From a virus: a stretch of DNA of 31,451 nucleotides. The stretch is from positions 1 through 31,451 of IMG/VR virus record IMGVR_UViG_3300035698_002359. One strand, 5' to 3'. Below the pieces are notes generated by a model that searched no databases, had not been told where the DNA came from, and saw only the letters and a program-made list of their open reading frames with translations. This document shows positions 1 through 6,601 of this stretch, piece by piece. Made by a program: the position numbers and the translations under genes. The number at the start of each line of letters is the position of its first letter. Within the stretch, counting starts at the first letter, position 1.

Positions 1-78
1 AATGTTACCTATAGAAGTTTCGGACTTCTTACCTTCTCGCCTTGCTATTTCTTCGACTAATTCTTTTCTACTATTCAT
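1..78 (-). CDS. Hypothetical protein, N-terminal 26 codons only (cut by left edge)
   Basis: A minus-strand gene starts with ATG at 78-76 and stays open to the window edge, giving 26 charged residues (MNSRKELVEEIARREGKKSE, then TSIGNI). Its ATG lies inside the end of the preceding gene (ATGAATAG, 8-bp overlap), the spacing typical of translational coupling in this operon. The visible piece is helical and rich in Lys, Arg and Glu. No domain can be recognised, and the rest of the gene lies outside the window. Confidence 0.6.
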   Translation of the reverse strand, partial: MNSRKELVEEIARREGKKSETSIGNI

Positions 79-436
79 ACTGCTCCCAGTTTGTTACGGT
101 GATTTTCCTGTAACCTAATACGTTTTCTTTACTAAAAGTAAATTTATAATCCCTAAAGATAGCCCATTGGTGTGATAAATCTTTTTCTTCGTACTGACCT
201 AAGTCAGACCAACCTTCTTTTTTAAAAGCTTTATTAAAGTGACTAACGTCATGCCAACCGAAACAAACTACAGTCGAAGGATTTTCGCTTTCATCTTCGG
301 TATGCGAGAGTGTTATAGTCGCAAGGCCATAAAGTTGATCTTCATTAAAAGTACGGGGTTTCTCTTCTATCTCTTTTATTTCTTCCACTACGTCACCGTC
401 TGATAACGATTTATTTTCTAATTTCATATCTTCCAT
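71..436 (-). CDS. Hypothetical protein, 121 aa, early leftward operon
   Basis: Not recognised. The start ATG at 436-434 has an AAAGGA-type ribosome site eight bases upstream. A second in-frame ATG (codon 4) is less well placed. The first ~30 residues are acidic (runs of Glu and Asp) and look disordered. The remainder contains alternating hydrophobic and aromatic residues (YGLATITLSH, WAIFRDYKFTF) suggesting a small beta-rich domain. There is no signal peptide or membrane segment. It overlaps the 43-aa membrane protein upstream by 26 bp and the next gene downstream by 8 bp, so it is cotranscribed with the helicase operon. No function can be assigned. Confidence 0.75.
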   Translation of the reverse strand: MEDMKLENKSLSDGDVVEEIKEIEEKPRTFNEDQLYGLATITLSHTEDESENPSTVVCFGWHDVSHFNKAFKKEGWSDLGQYEEKDLSHQWAIFRDYKFTFSKENVLGYRKITVTNWEQYE

Positions 437-542
437 TAAAATATCCTTTCGTTTTTAAAATGTAATAATATCGAGTGACCCTATCAAAGAACCACCATAA
501 GTAACCAACTAAAGTTAAATAAAAATACCAATCGGGGATCAT
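411..542 (-). CDS. Small single-span membrane protein, 43 aa
   Basis: A short minus-strand gene starts with ATG at 542-540, overlapping the stop of the Fis-type gene as ATGA (4 bp), and ends with TAA at 413-411 inside the following gene, read in a different frame there. Residues ~5-19 (WYFYLTLVGYLWWFF) form one very aromatic hydrophobic helix. The tail is basic and tyrosine-rich (RVTRYYYILKTKGY). The start-stop overlap and the otherwise unexplained ~100-bp gap support it. Role unknown; a single-span peptide in an early operon could act on a host membrane protein. That is a guess. Confidence 0.6.
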   Translation of the reverse strand: MIPDWYFYLTLVGYLWWFFDRVTRYYYILKTKGYFNGRYEIRK

Positions 543-979
543 TTTTCTACTTCCTTTATTTCGGCATTGTTATGTATGAAACCGCTAACCTGCATGGCGG
601 TAGTTCGACGGGTAACACCTAATAAGGTCCCGGTAAGTGTTCTATTCATTCCATTGAATTTACACGACTCAAAAAAGTAAGCTTGTTTAATCTCTTCAAA
701 GTTATGATTCAAGGGAAGAGTAATAGATTTACCTACTATCTCAAAGCCCGAAGTTAAGTGCGTAATGTCTTCATTCTTTTTACGGTTTAAAAATATTAAG
801 TCATTATCTTGGTAAGTTATCTTACGAAGTTTATTAATAAGCTTTTCACTTCTAAAAGTTAACTCGTTAATCTCTTCGGCGGCACTACAAGATAAGCCGC
901 TTTTTAGCTCCCTAGTTATCAAAGCCGATAGGCCTTTTATTTGAGATTTCATAGATCCTAAATCATTAATGTAGTTCAT
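539..979 (-). CDS. Putative DNA-binding protein with C-terminal Fis-type HTH
   Basis: A 146-aa protein. Residues ~1-60 are helical, possibly a dimerisation region. Residues ~95-130 match the Fis/HTH_8 pattern: a helix (FEEIKQAYFFESC), then the turn NGMNRTLTGTLLGVTRRTTA, comparable to the family motif 'GNRxxAAxLLGIxRxTL'. Such domains bind DNA as dimers in Fis and in NtrC-type activators. Here it has no AAA+ domain, so it would be a stand-alone regulator or nucleoid-like protein. The ATG at 979-977 shares one base with the preceding TAA (TAATG), implying coupled translation with the P-loop gene. Targets are unknown. Confidence in the HTH is moderate because it rests on motif reading. Confidence 0.65.
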   Translation of the reverse strand: MNYINDLGSMKSQIKGLSALITRELKSGLSCSAAEEINELTFRSEKLINKLRKITYQDNDLIFLNRKKNEDITHLTSGFEIVGKSITLPLNHNFEEIKQAYFFESCKFNGMNRTLTGTLLGVTRRTTAMQVSGFIHNNAEIKEVEK

Positions 980-1254
980 TAGTTAAACACCAGTATTGGT
1001 ATCATAGCGTCCTCTAAATCTGTTATGTCATAAGCACTAACATGGTGTCTTAATAAAAAAGGTATCTTCGGTTTTTCTTGAACGATAAAAACCCATCGTC
1101 TTGCAGAGTACCTCGCTTTTATAAAATTAAGTATATCCTCTAGTGCCGCGCCCGAATCGTCCACGGCACTAGCATGAAAATACCTAGCTATATCTTTAGC
1201 ATGAAAAGACTTACCTGTACCTTGTCGCCCATAAACTATATTGTATTGTTTCAC
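979..1254 (-). CDS. Mini P-loop NTPase-like protein, 91 aa
   Basis: The N-terminus carries a clear Walker A motif after one beta strand (YNIVYGRQGTGKS, residues 4-16), so the protein probably binds a nucleotide. A later strand, WVFIVQE (about residues 54-60), sits where a Walker B would be, but the usual Asp is replaced by Gln. At 91 aa it is about half the size of a minimal P-loop ATPase and lacks visible sensor or arginine-finger motifs. It overlaps the helicase stop by 4 bp (ATGA) and abuts the Fis-type gene, so it is tightly coupled to replication genes. It could be a trimmed helicase-loader-like or DnaA/AAA-like fragment, or a nucleotide-binding accessory subunit. Function is not established. 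Confidence 0.65.
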   Translation of the reverse strand: MKQYNIVYGRQGTGKSFHAKDIARYFHASAVDDSGAALEDILNFIKARYSARRWVFIVQEKPKIPFLLRHHVSAYDITDLEDAMIPILVFN

Positions 1255-2810
1255 TGTATCACCTCATCTATTCTTTTTGTTTTTTCTAATACTCTAGAAA
1301 GTACGTACTCTTCAAATGAATCTTTTAATACTAAATGATCTAAATAAAACTCTCCTCTTTTTAAGAAGGATAATAAACGGGAAGACGCTTGATTAATCGC
1401 ACGTGGGGACCAAGGCGATTCTATAAAGATGCCGTACATACCTTTATAAAGGTCAATGCCTACCATTGTTTCAACTTGCGCGACTATGATTTTTGTCTTC
1501 CCGTCTTGGAAATTTTGTTTTATTAATTGACGTTTATCTTTTTTCACCGACCCGTCGATAAAGCCGACATAGTTTTTAGACTTATTCATTTCGGCTATTG
1601 CGTAGTACACTTGGTGAAGTAACTCGGTATGAACACCGAAGATAAGTGTGGCCCTATCGGGGTCTTCCTTAACTTTACTTTTGATGTATTCGATAACAGG
1701 TTTAGCTTTTTCTAATGATAAATCTTTTCTATAAGTAGCTACGTCACCTAAAGCATTATCACCGCTAAAGTAATCTTCAAAGTTTTTACGTTCTAAGTTT
1801 TCTAAAGCTAATGCTTTTATCTTCGACGCTTTCTTACCGACAGAAATTTTAACTAACCTATGAACGGGTATTACGTCGGCATGACTTGAAAGCTTTTCAA
1901 CTATCATAAACGGCTCAATCTTTTTACGTAGTAACTCTTCATTACTTGAACCGCTAAAATCTAAAACCGATTTACCACCGTAAACCTGTACCATTCGACC
2001 ATTACAATATTTCATCGCGTATTCATCAAACGTCATATAGTCTATGAGATTCCAAGCCAATGCACGTAAGCAAGGGTATAACTCCGCAGGGCGATTACTT
2101 AATGGTGTACCTGATAAAAGAACTACATGTCGGCATCTTTTCGTATAACCGTCTTCACCGTAGAGTGCTGTAGTCCTATTAGTACCAACGTTAGAAAAGC
2201 GATGCGCTTCGTCTACTATTAATAGCTTATAATACCCACGTTTTACAAAAGCACTTATATTGGGCTCTGTTAACATTGTATCACTCATTAATATATAGTC
2301 ATAATCTTGGGGATTTTCAAAACCCATTAACTCTTTAGAGTCACCAATGGTTAAAATGTATGTGGGGTCTTTAACGTCCCATCGGTTTAAATCGTCATAC
2401 CAATCTAATATTTTAAAAGGTGGTACGATAACTAATGTAGGTAGAGAGTTTTCAATCGAGTTACTAATGGTGATACTTGTCGGTGTTTTACCAAGACGTT
2501 GCTCGAATGCTAAATAAGAATGATTATTTTGAAGACAAAACTTCGCGCCTTTTTCTTGCCAAGGTCGAAGCTTCTCTTTACTAGGTACGGATAAGTGATT
2601 AGACCAAGGTGTTTTTGCAAAGGTGCAAGTCAGTAATGAGTCTTTAGCTGCATCGTCAAAATGTTCACGTAGTCTAATCGCTATCCGTGGTTTCGACGTT
2701 ACCCACTTACTTATAATGGGGTCAAATATAAAACCCGCTTTTTCTGGTATGCCGCGTTCTTTGAAAGTACATCGACATATATATCGACCTTTGTCATAAC
2801 TTACCAGCAT
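1251..2810 (-). CDS. SNF2-family (SF2) DNA helicase/translocase
   Basis: A 519-aa protein with SNF2-type motifs in order: a Q-motif region (LRPWQ, 81-85), motif I as EQRLGKT (103-109), motif II as VDEAHRFSN (199-207) and motif III as LSGTP (232-236), followed by the second RecA lobe with FIDGSVKKDKR and a motif VI-like QASSRLLSF. Motif VI departs from the usual QxxxRxxRxGQ form. The N-terminal ~60 residues (GFIFDPIISKWVTSK) resemble the small domain seen before phage and SMARCAL1-like SNF2 helicases. Expected role: ATP-driven remodelling or annealing of DNA in phage replication or recombination. It is the first gene of the leftward operon and faces the Cro-like gene across a 125-bp control region. 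The start ATG at 2810-2808 has a G-rich upstream stretch (TTGGGGGA). Confidence 0.9.
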   Translation of the reverse strand: MLVSYDKGRYICRCTFKERGIPEKAGFIFDPIISKWVTSKPRIAIRLREHFDDAAKDSLLTCTFAKTPWSNHLSVPSKEKLRPWQEKGAKFCLQNNHSYLAFEQRLGKTPTSITISNSIENSLPTLVIVPPFKILDWYDDLNRWDVKDPTYILTIGDSKELMGFENPQDYDYILMSDTMLTEPNISAFVKRGYYKLLIVDEAHRFSNVGTNRTTALYGEDGYTKRCRHVVLLSGTPLSNRPAELYPCLRALAWNLIDYMTFDEYAMKYCNGRMVQVYGGKSVLDFSGSSNEELLRKKIEPFMIVEKLSSHADVIPVHRLVKISVGKKASKIKALALENLERKNFEDYFSGDNALGDVATYRKDLSLEKAKPVIEYIKSKVKEDPDRATLIFGVHTELLHQVYYAIAEMNKSKNYVGFIDGSVKKDKRQLIKQNFQDGKTKIIVAQVETMVGIDLYKGMYGIFIESPWSPRAINQASSRLLSFLKRGEFYLDHLVLKDSFEEYVLSRVLEKTKRIDEVIQ

Positions 2811-2871
2811 TGTTGATTAGTCCCCCAAGACCAGAAGTATCATTTTTATTATGGACTTGTTTCTAGGATTG

Positions 2872-2905
2872 AATTTAATTAATGTAAAGAGCAATTTTAT
2901 TAATG
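2872..2905. promoter_or_regulatory. Candidate operator: paired 13-bp direct repeats in the divergent control region
   Basis: Between the leftward helicase operon and the rightward Cro-like gene, AATTTAATTAATG (2872-2884) and AATTTTATTAATG (2893-2905) match at 12 of 13 positions. Their starts are 21 bp apart, two turns of B-DNA, so two protein dimers could bind the same face. A looser third version, ATTTTTATTATG, is at 2842-2853. On the minus strand TTTACA lies within this block and could be a -35 element, but no good -10 was found for either direction. The Cro-like product of the adjacent gene is the natural candidate ligand (inference). The rest of 2811-2935 is AT-rich, with G-rich ribosome sites at both ends. 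Confidence 0.45.
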
Positions 2906-2935
2906 CTGCATGACATTCTTACGGGGACCAATTAA

Positions 2936-3148
2936 ATGAACATAAACGAATACATACAACAACGTGGTATTTCTCACGTCGCTAATCTCGCTAAAGTTAA
3001 ACCATCTACCGTTTCACATTGGAAGATATATAGAGCCTGTCCACGTCCCGAACATATGCAAAAACTTGTCAAAGATTCAGGCGGGTTTTTAACTTATGAA
3101 GCTATCATTACAGGCTATCTAAAACATAATAAGAAAACTAGAGGTTAG
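2936..3148 (+). CDS. Cro-like / YdaS-like HTH regulator
   Basis: A 70-aa protein consisting of one helix-turn-helix. HVANLAKVKPSTVSHW has the recognition-helix pattern of lambda Cro and YdaS (helix, AxxxGVxxxTVSxW), followed by RPEHMQKLVKDSGG and a C-terminal helix, as in small phage repressors. Such proteins bind operators as dimers and switch between early transcription programmes. The gene is divergent from the helicase operon and is separated by 4 bp from the primase-helicase gene, so it probably autoregulates and controls both operons. The ATG at 2936 follows ACGGGGACC, an unusual G-rich ribosome site resembling the one before the helicase gene. Confidence 0.85.
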   Translation: MNINEYIQQRGISHVANLAKVKPSTVSHWKIYRACPRPEHMQKLVKDSGGFLTYEAIITGYLKHNKKTRG

Positions 3149-3152
3149 TATA

Positions 3153-5456
3153 ATGAATCAAATGACAGTTATTAAAGACCTTTATGACCAAGGCTTCGCT
3201 ATTCATTGGATTAAACCACGTTCAAAAGCACCCGTACATTCTAAATGGACGACAGGACCTAGGGCAACGTGGCCCGAATTAAAGAAACAATTTAAGAAAG
3301 GGTACAACGTAGGTGTAAGGCTTGGTGAAGTATCAAGTATCGACTCTTTATATTATCTCGCTGTAGTGGACTGCGATATAAAATCAAAAGATAAAAAACA
3401 CTTAAAACAAATGCACGATAAATTAGAAGAGTTAAGACTAGACCATACCGCGCCTATCGTAGCGTCTGGACGTGGTAACGGGTCTAAACATATATACGTA
3501 CTAACGGAAGAACCACAAAAGCCTTTTCGATTTTCTCAAAGTAAAGAAAAAGTAAAGGTACATATGCCTTCGAGTAAACCAAGCAGGTATGAAAAACATA
3601 ATCTAAAACCCGAAGAGTTAAAGAAAGGTATTCGCTTACGTGCCGCTTGGGAAATTTCTGTCATGGGTAAAGGTCAACAAGTTGTACTCCCGCCTTCTAT
3701 TCATCCCGATAGTGGTAAGCGGTATAAGTGGCAAGTCCCTATTGGTGACATTATAGAAATAAAAAGTTTTAGCGAGTTTGAGGGTGCTAAAACTAATGAA
3801 GAGTTTACCGAGTATGAAGGGGATTTATCAGATTTTATAGACGTTGATATTTCGGTATCTAACCTTAAAAAAGAAGATAAAGACTTAATTATCGAAGGTA
3901 CTGGAAGTTCGGATAGAAGTGCAGAAATGCTTATGATATGTAATAAGATGCTAAGGCATGGTTTTACTAATAAGGAAATTCTAAGTGTTCTTACTAATAA
4001 AGATTACTACCTTGGTGGTGTGGGATACGAACATAAGAAAACACGTAATAGAAAGTTAGCCGCCGAATGGGTTTATAAATACACCTTAGCAAAATCAGAG
4101 CGTGGGGTAGTAGAGGTAATTAACTGTTTTACCGACGAAGTTGTTAATAAAAAACTTTCACCGGAAGCTAAAGAAGAACAATTAAAAGAACTTCGTGAAG
4201 GTATGGACTGGAGAGACGAACTTACACGTATTGGTAATGGTAAAGATGCACCACCTAGAGCCACCATGAAGAACATGATTTTAATACTTGAAAATACTTT
4301 AATGCGTGATGATTTTATAGGGCGTAATCGTTTCACTCTAGAGGACGTGTGGACTGTTAATACTCCATGGGGTAACGCTAAAGGGCAGTCAGTCAGTGAC
4401 AGTGACGTTATTCGTTTAAAACAATGGTTTAGTGAACACTTTAGAGTCGAGCCCGCTAGAGATAAAATAGACGAGATTCTTATATACTTTGCAGAAAAGT
4501 CGGGCTTTCATCCCGTAAAGGCATATCTCGATAAATTAGAATGGGACGGGTTAGAACGTCTTGACGATTGGCTTATCGATTATTTAGGTGCCGAAGGCCC
4601 GCTACCATACTTACAAGCTGTAGGGTCTAAAACCCTTATCGCTATGGTAGCACGAATCTATAGGCCCGGTACGAAGTTCGATCAAGTATTGATCTTAGAG
4701 GGTAAGCAAGGGGTAGGTAAGTCCACTACGGCCCGTATATTAGCGGGTGACGACTGGTTTAGCGATAGTGACTTAATGGTAGGTGACAAAGATAGCGTTG
4801 TTAATATGCAGGGCGTTTGGGTTTATGAGATAGGCGAGTTATCAGCTATGAATCGTTTTCATGTAAACCAATTAAAAGAGTTTATTAGTAGGTCAACGGA
4901 TAAGATACGCCCGCCCTACGGTAAACGCTTGGTGAGTTATCCACGACAGTCAATCTTTATAGGGACTACTAACAATTCAGAGTATCTAAAAGATAAAACA
5001 GGTAACCGTCGTTTCTGGCCTGTAAAGGTAGGGAAGGTCGATTTAGAGTGGCTCGCAGAAGATAGGGACCAATTACTTGCGGAAGCTGTAACACGTTTTC
5101 GTGCGGGTGAAGCCTTATATATAGAAGACTTAACGACTAGAAAATTAGCCGAAACAGAGCAAGGTACACGTGTTGAATATGACGAGTTAGAAAGCATTTT
5201 AGATCACTTTTTTAAAGGCCTAAAACCTGTTACTAATATCTACGATAACAGGTTACAAAGTGTGAACATAAGTAGTAACGGTCCCTTCCGTATCGTAGAT
5301 TTAATAGAAAGTGCTACTGTTTTACAAGGTTTTAAAAATGATAAATCGACTCAAATTCGTATATCAAACGCCCTAAAGACACTAGGTTTTGAACGTAAAA
5401 CACGTCGTTTAGGACCTATTTTAGCTAAAATGTGGTGTAAAAATGAAGAAAACTAG
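3153..5456 (+). CDS. Primase-polymerase fused to VapE-type SF3-like helicase
   Basis: A 767-aa multidomain replication protein. Residues ~10-210 form an archaeo-eukaryotic primase (prim-pol) domain: the metal-binding DxD is VVDCDIK (D73, D75) and the SxH-like motif is SKHIYV (S111, H113), followed by the family signature LPPSIHPDSGKRYKW. Residues ~330-720 are a virulence-associated-protein-E domain: a P-loop EGKQGVGKST near residues 516-525, a Walker B region GVWVYEIGEL near 555-564, and the conserved GTTNNSEYLKDKTGNRRFWP near 604-623. Expected action: primer synthesis and unwinding at the phage origin. The candidate origin lies immediately downstream. The start at 3153 is chosen because AGAGG lies eight bases upstream; a second ATG at codon 4 is possible. 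Confidence 0.92.
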   Translation: MNQMTVIKDLYDQGFAIHWIKPRSKAPVHSKWTTGPRATWPELKKQFKKGYNVGVRLGEVSSIDSLYYLAVVDCDIKSKDKKHLKQMHDKLEELRLDHTAPIVASGRGNGSKHIYVLTEEPQKPFRFSQSKEKVKVHMPSSKPSRYEKHNLKPEELKKGIRLRAAWEISVMGKGQQVVLPPSIHPDSGKRYKWQVPIGDIIEIKSFSEFEGAKTNEEFTEYEGDLSDFIDVDISVSNLKKEDKDLIIEGTGSSDRSAEMLMICNKMLRHGFTNKEILSVLTNKDYYLGGVGYEHKKTRNRKLAAEWVYKYTLAKSERGVVEVINCFTDEVVNKKLSPEAKEEQLKELREGMDWRDELTRIGNGKDAPPRATMKNMILILENTLMRDDFIGRNRFTLEDVWTVNTPWGNAKGQSVSDSDVIRLKQWFSEHFRVEPARDKIDEILIYFAEKSGFHPVKAYLDKLEWDGLERLDDWLIDYLGAEGPLPYLQAVGSKTLIAMVARIYRPGTKFDQVLILEGKQGVGKSTTARILAGDDWFSDSDLMVGDKDSVVNMQGVWVYEIGELSAMNRFHVNQLKEFISRSTDKIRPPYGKRLVSYPRQSIFIGTTNNSEYLKDKTGNRRFWPVKVGKVDLEWLAEDRDQLLAEAVTRFRAGEALYIEDLTTRKLAETEQGTRVEYDELESILDHFFKGLKPVTNIYDNRLQSVNISSNGPFRIVDLIESATVLQGFKNDKSTQIRISNALKTLGFERKTRRLGPILAKMWCKNEEN

Positions 5457-5461
5457 TAAAG

Positions 5462-5695
5462 GTTACCACTTTGTACCACTTTGTTATCACTTTTTACTAC
5501 TAGTGGTAACACCATTTTTGGTAGGTATTACGGTAACTTACTCTATATGTTACCACTGTTACTACTTCTATCTATATATTATTAATTATATTATATTAGT
5601 ATATAGTAGCTATATAGCGTCTGCGCAGACTGTAGAATCCTGCGCGTATATACGGTCCTAGAGTTTTGTTTGGTATAAATGGTAACAGTGGTAAC
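5462..5695. repeat. Candidate replication origin: 9-bp iterons around an AT-rich, palindrome-bearing core
   Basis: The 9-mer GTTACCACT (inverse AGTGGTAAC) recurs. Forward copies are 5462-5470, 5473-5480 (GTACCACT), 5483-5491 (GTTATCACT), 5549-5557 and 5558-5566 (GTTACTACT). Inverted copies are 5502-5510, 5678-5686 (AATGGTAAC) and 5687-5695. The first three are on a 10-11 bp period. GTTACCACTGTTAC (5549-5562) has a perfect inverted copy at 5682-5695, enclosing an AT-rich stretch (about 5567-5618). Three perfect palindromes lie between them: GCTATATAGC (5609-5618), GTCTGCGCAGAC (5619-5630) and CGTATATACG (5645-5654). Iterons plus an AT-rich unwinding region beside a primase-helicase gene are the hallmark of a theta-type origin. 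A multi-site operator is the alternative. Confidence 0.6.
5672..5679 (+). promoter_or_regulatory. Possible extended -10 promoter overlapping iterons
   Basis: TGGTATAAA fits an extended -10 (TGn followed by TATAAA), without a convincing -35 (TACGGT at the right distance is poor). Transcription would begin near 5686, inside the paired inverted iterons, and would serve the 36-aa membrane peptide and the RuvC-like gene. If real, the iteron-binding protein would shut it off by occupying the start site. The assignment is weak. Confidence 0.3.
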
Positions 5696-5715
5696 ATTTT
5701 TAAAGTGGGGATTTT

Positions 5716-5826
5716 ATGAGTTTATTTAAGAAAATTGTTTTAATTATTTTAGACTTACTATTGGTGTTAATTATCTTGGGTGTATCTGTAACGCTCGTGG
5801 GGTTTATGGTAATGGGTTTATGGTAA
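5716..5826 (+). CDS. Small single-span membrane peptide, 36 aa
   Basis: ATG at 5716 is preceded by AAAGTGGGG with suitable spacing, and the frame closes with TAA at 5824-5826. The peptide is MSLFKK followed by an almost uninterrupted hydrophobic helix (IVLIILDLLLVLIILGVSV) ending MVMGLW. The positive N-terminus suggests N-in topology. A 14-bp tandem duplication near its end shifts the frame: reading without the second copy would give 43 residues stopping at 5859, just over the start of the RuvC-like gene. The peptide may therefore be a shortened form. No family was recognised. The ribosome site and position in a 400-bp gap support it as real. Confidence 0.55.
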   Translation: MSLFKKIVLIILDLLLVLIILGVSVTLVGFMVMGLW

Positions 5827-5828
5827 TG
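5801..5828. repeat. 14-bp perfect tandem duplication
   Basis: GGTTTATGGTAATG occurs twice head to tail (5801-5814 and 5815-5828), followed by a partial third copy (GGTTTTG). Because 14 is not a multiple of 3, the duplication changes the reading frame of the small membrane peptide and creates its present stop codon. Such perfect short tandems can expand or contract by replication slippage. Confidence 0.85.
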
Positions 5829-5853
5829 GGTTTTGTAGCTATGTGGGGTCAAG

Positions 5854-6348
5854 GTGTCTAAAGAATTAATTGAAGTCATCGGCGTAGACCCCGGTAACAC
5901 GGGCGCATTAGTTTACTTCAATGGTGATACTATAGATGCTTTAAAGATGCCTTTAAACGAAAAGAAGTTTACTTGCTATGAATCTGTATGGGAGTTTCTT
6001 TTGAAGTATCCTAACGCCCATGTTTTCTTAGAACGTGCCGCAGGCTATGGTCAAGGCGCGTCGGCGGCGTTTACATATGGTAGAGGCTTCTCGGCTTTAG
6101 AGATAGCTATTAGCTTGAGTGACTTATCAGTGACTTACATAGAACCTAGGAAGTGGACGAAGGTTATTCACCAAGGCATTAATAAAGATTTAAAGCCGAA
6201 GGCAAAAAGTGTCATCGCTATAAACCGTCTTTATCCTAAATTGATACAGTTCATTCCTAAAGGCCCTAGAAGCGGTAAACTCGACGAGGGCGTAGTAGAT
6301 GCGCTTCTTATCGCAGGATACGGCTACAACGCATTTAAAGGAATGTAA
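5854..6348 (+). CDS. RuvC-like Holliday junction endonuclease
   Basis: A 164-aa protein starting at GTG. The RNase H-like fold of RuvC is visible: first strand IGVDPGNTGALVYF with catalytic D12, a second acidic position in HVFLERA (E60), and a final helix KLDEGVVDALLIA with D149 (and D144/E145 nearby). Length matches bacterial RuvC and phage homologues. Expected role: cutting four-way junctions and branched replication intermediates before packaging, working with the primase-helicase upstream and the SNF2 helicase on the other strand. The GTG start is preceded by TGGGGTCAAG; no better ATG exists in frame. Confidence 0.85.
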   Translation: MSKELIEVIGVDPGNTGALVYFNGDTIDALKMPLNEKKFTCYESVWEFLLKYPNAHVFLERAAGYGQGASAAFTYGRGFSALEIAISLSDLSVTYIEPRKWTKVIHQGINKDLKPKAKSVIAINRLYPKLIQFIPKGPRSGKLDEGVVDALLIAGYGYNAFKGM

Positions 6349-6357
6349 AAATAACAC

Positions 6358-6386
6358 TTGCTAACGTGTTACAAACGTGTTACACT
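6358..6386 (+). promoter_or_regulatory. Sigma70-like promoter built on an 11-bp tandem repeat
   Basis: TTGCTA (-35, 6358-6363) and TACACT (-10, 6381-6386) are 17 bp apart. The spacer and -10 are made of two perfect head-to-tail copies of AACGTGTTACA (6363-6373, 6374-6384). An upstream TAACAC (6352-6357) forms an inverted match to GTGTTA. It lies in the only non-coding gap before the seven-gene accessory operon. The repeats look like an operator covering the promoter. The nearby RHH and LuxR-type proteins are possible ligands (inference). Confidence 0.6.
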
Positions 6387-6426
6387 AAATAGGTAGAGAA
6401 GTTAATAACTAATAAAGGTGCAAAAA

Positions 6427-6600
6427 ATGAAATACCCTTTCTATAAGAAACATAAAACGCAAAACAGATTTTGGGATTATAAAAGTAAAACGTGGTTAAA
6501 AGTTTTACCTACTAGAAACTGTATCCTTATAAATTATCAGGGTTATAACATTCACCCAAGTCAACAATGTGATACATGGTATGAAAGTAAGGCGGTATAG
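6427..6600 (+). CDS. Hypothetical protein, 57 aa
   Basis: First gene after the tandem-repeat promoter. ATG at 6427 is preferred because AAAGGTG lies seven bases upstream; an in-frame GTG at 6418 overlaps that ribosome site. The small protein is rich in Lys, Tyr and Trp (YPFYKKHK, FWDYKSKTWLKV) with two Cys (Cys at 'RNCIL' and 'QQCDTW') and no membrane segment. Its stop TAG is one base before the ATG of the lipoprotein gene. Not recognised. Confidence 0.65.
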   Translation: MKYPFYKKHKTQNRFWDYKSKTWLKVLPTRNCILINYQGYNIHPSQQCDTWYESKAV

Positions 6601-6601
6601 G

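Noticed and set aside
486-502. 17-bp identical string AAAGAACCACCATAAGT also at 30815-30831
   Set aside because: It lies inside two unrelated genes read in different frames, with no extended similarity around it. A single match of this size in 31 kb is only mildly unexpected and probably chance.
5443-5661. A 72-codon plus-strand frame running from the end of the primase-helicase gene into the origin region
   Set aside because: It has no ribosome site, and its residues (YHF, CYH, YYFY runs) simply translate the iterons and the AT-rich core. The DNA repeats explain it better than a protein.
5700-5900. Minus-strand 66-codon frame opposite the small membrane peptide
   Set aside because: No ribosome site; Thr/Asn/Lys-rich low-complexity product; the plus strand holds a better-supported peptide and the ruvC-like start.
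6418-6426. GTG start for the 57-aa gene at 6418
   Set aside because: The GTG is part of the AAAGGTG ribosome site of the better ATG at 6427.
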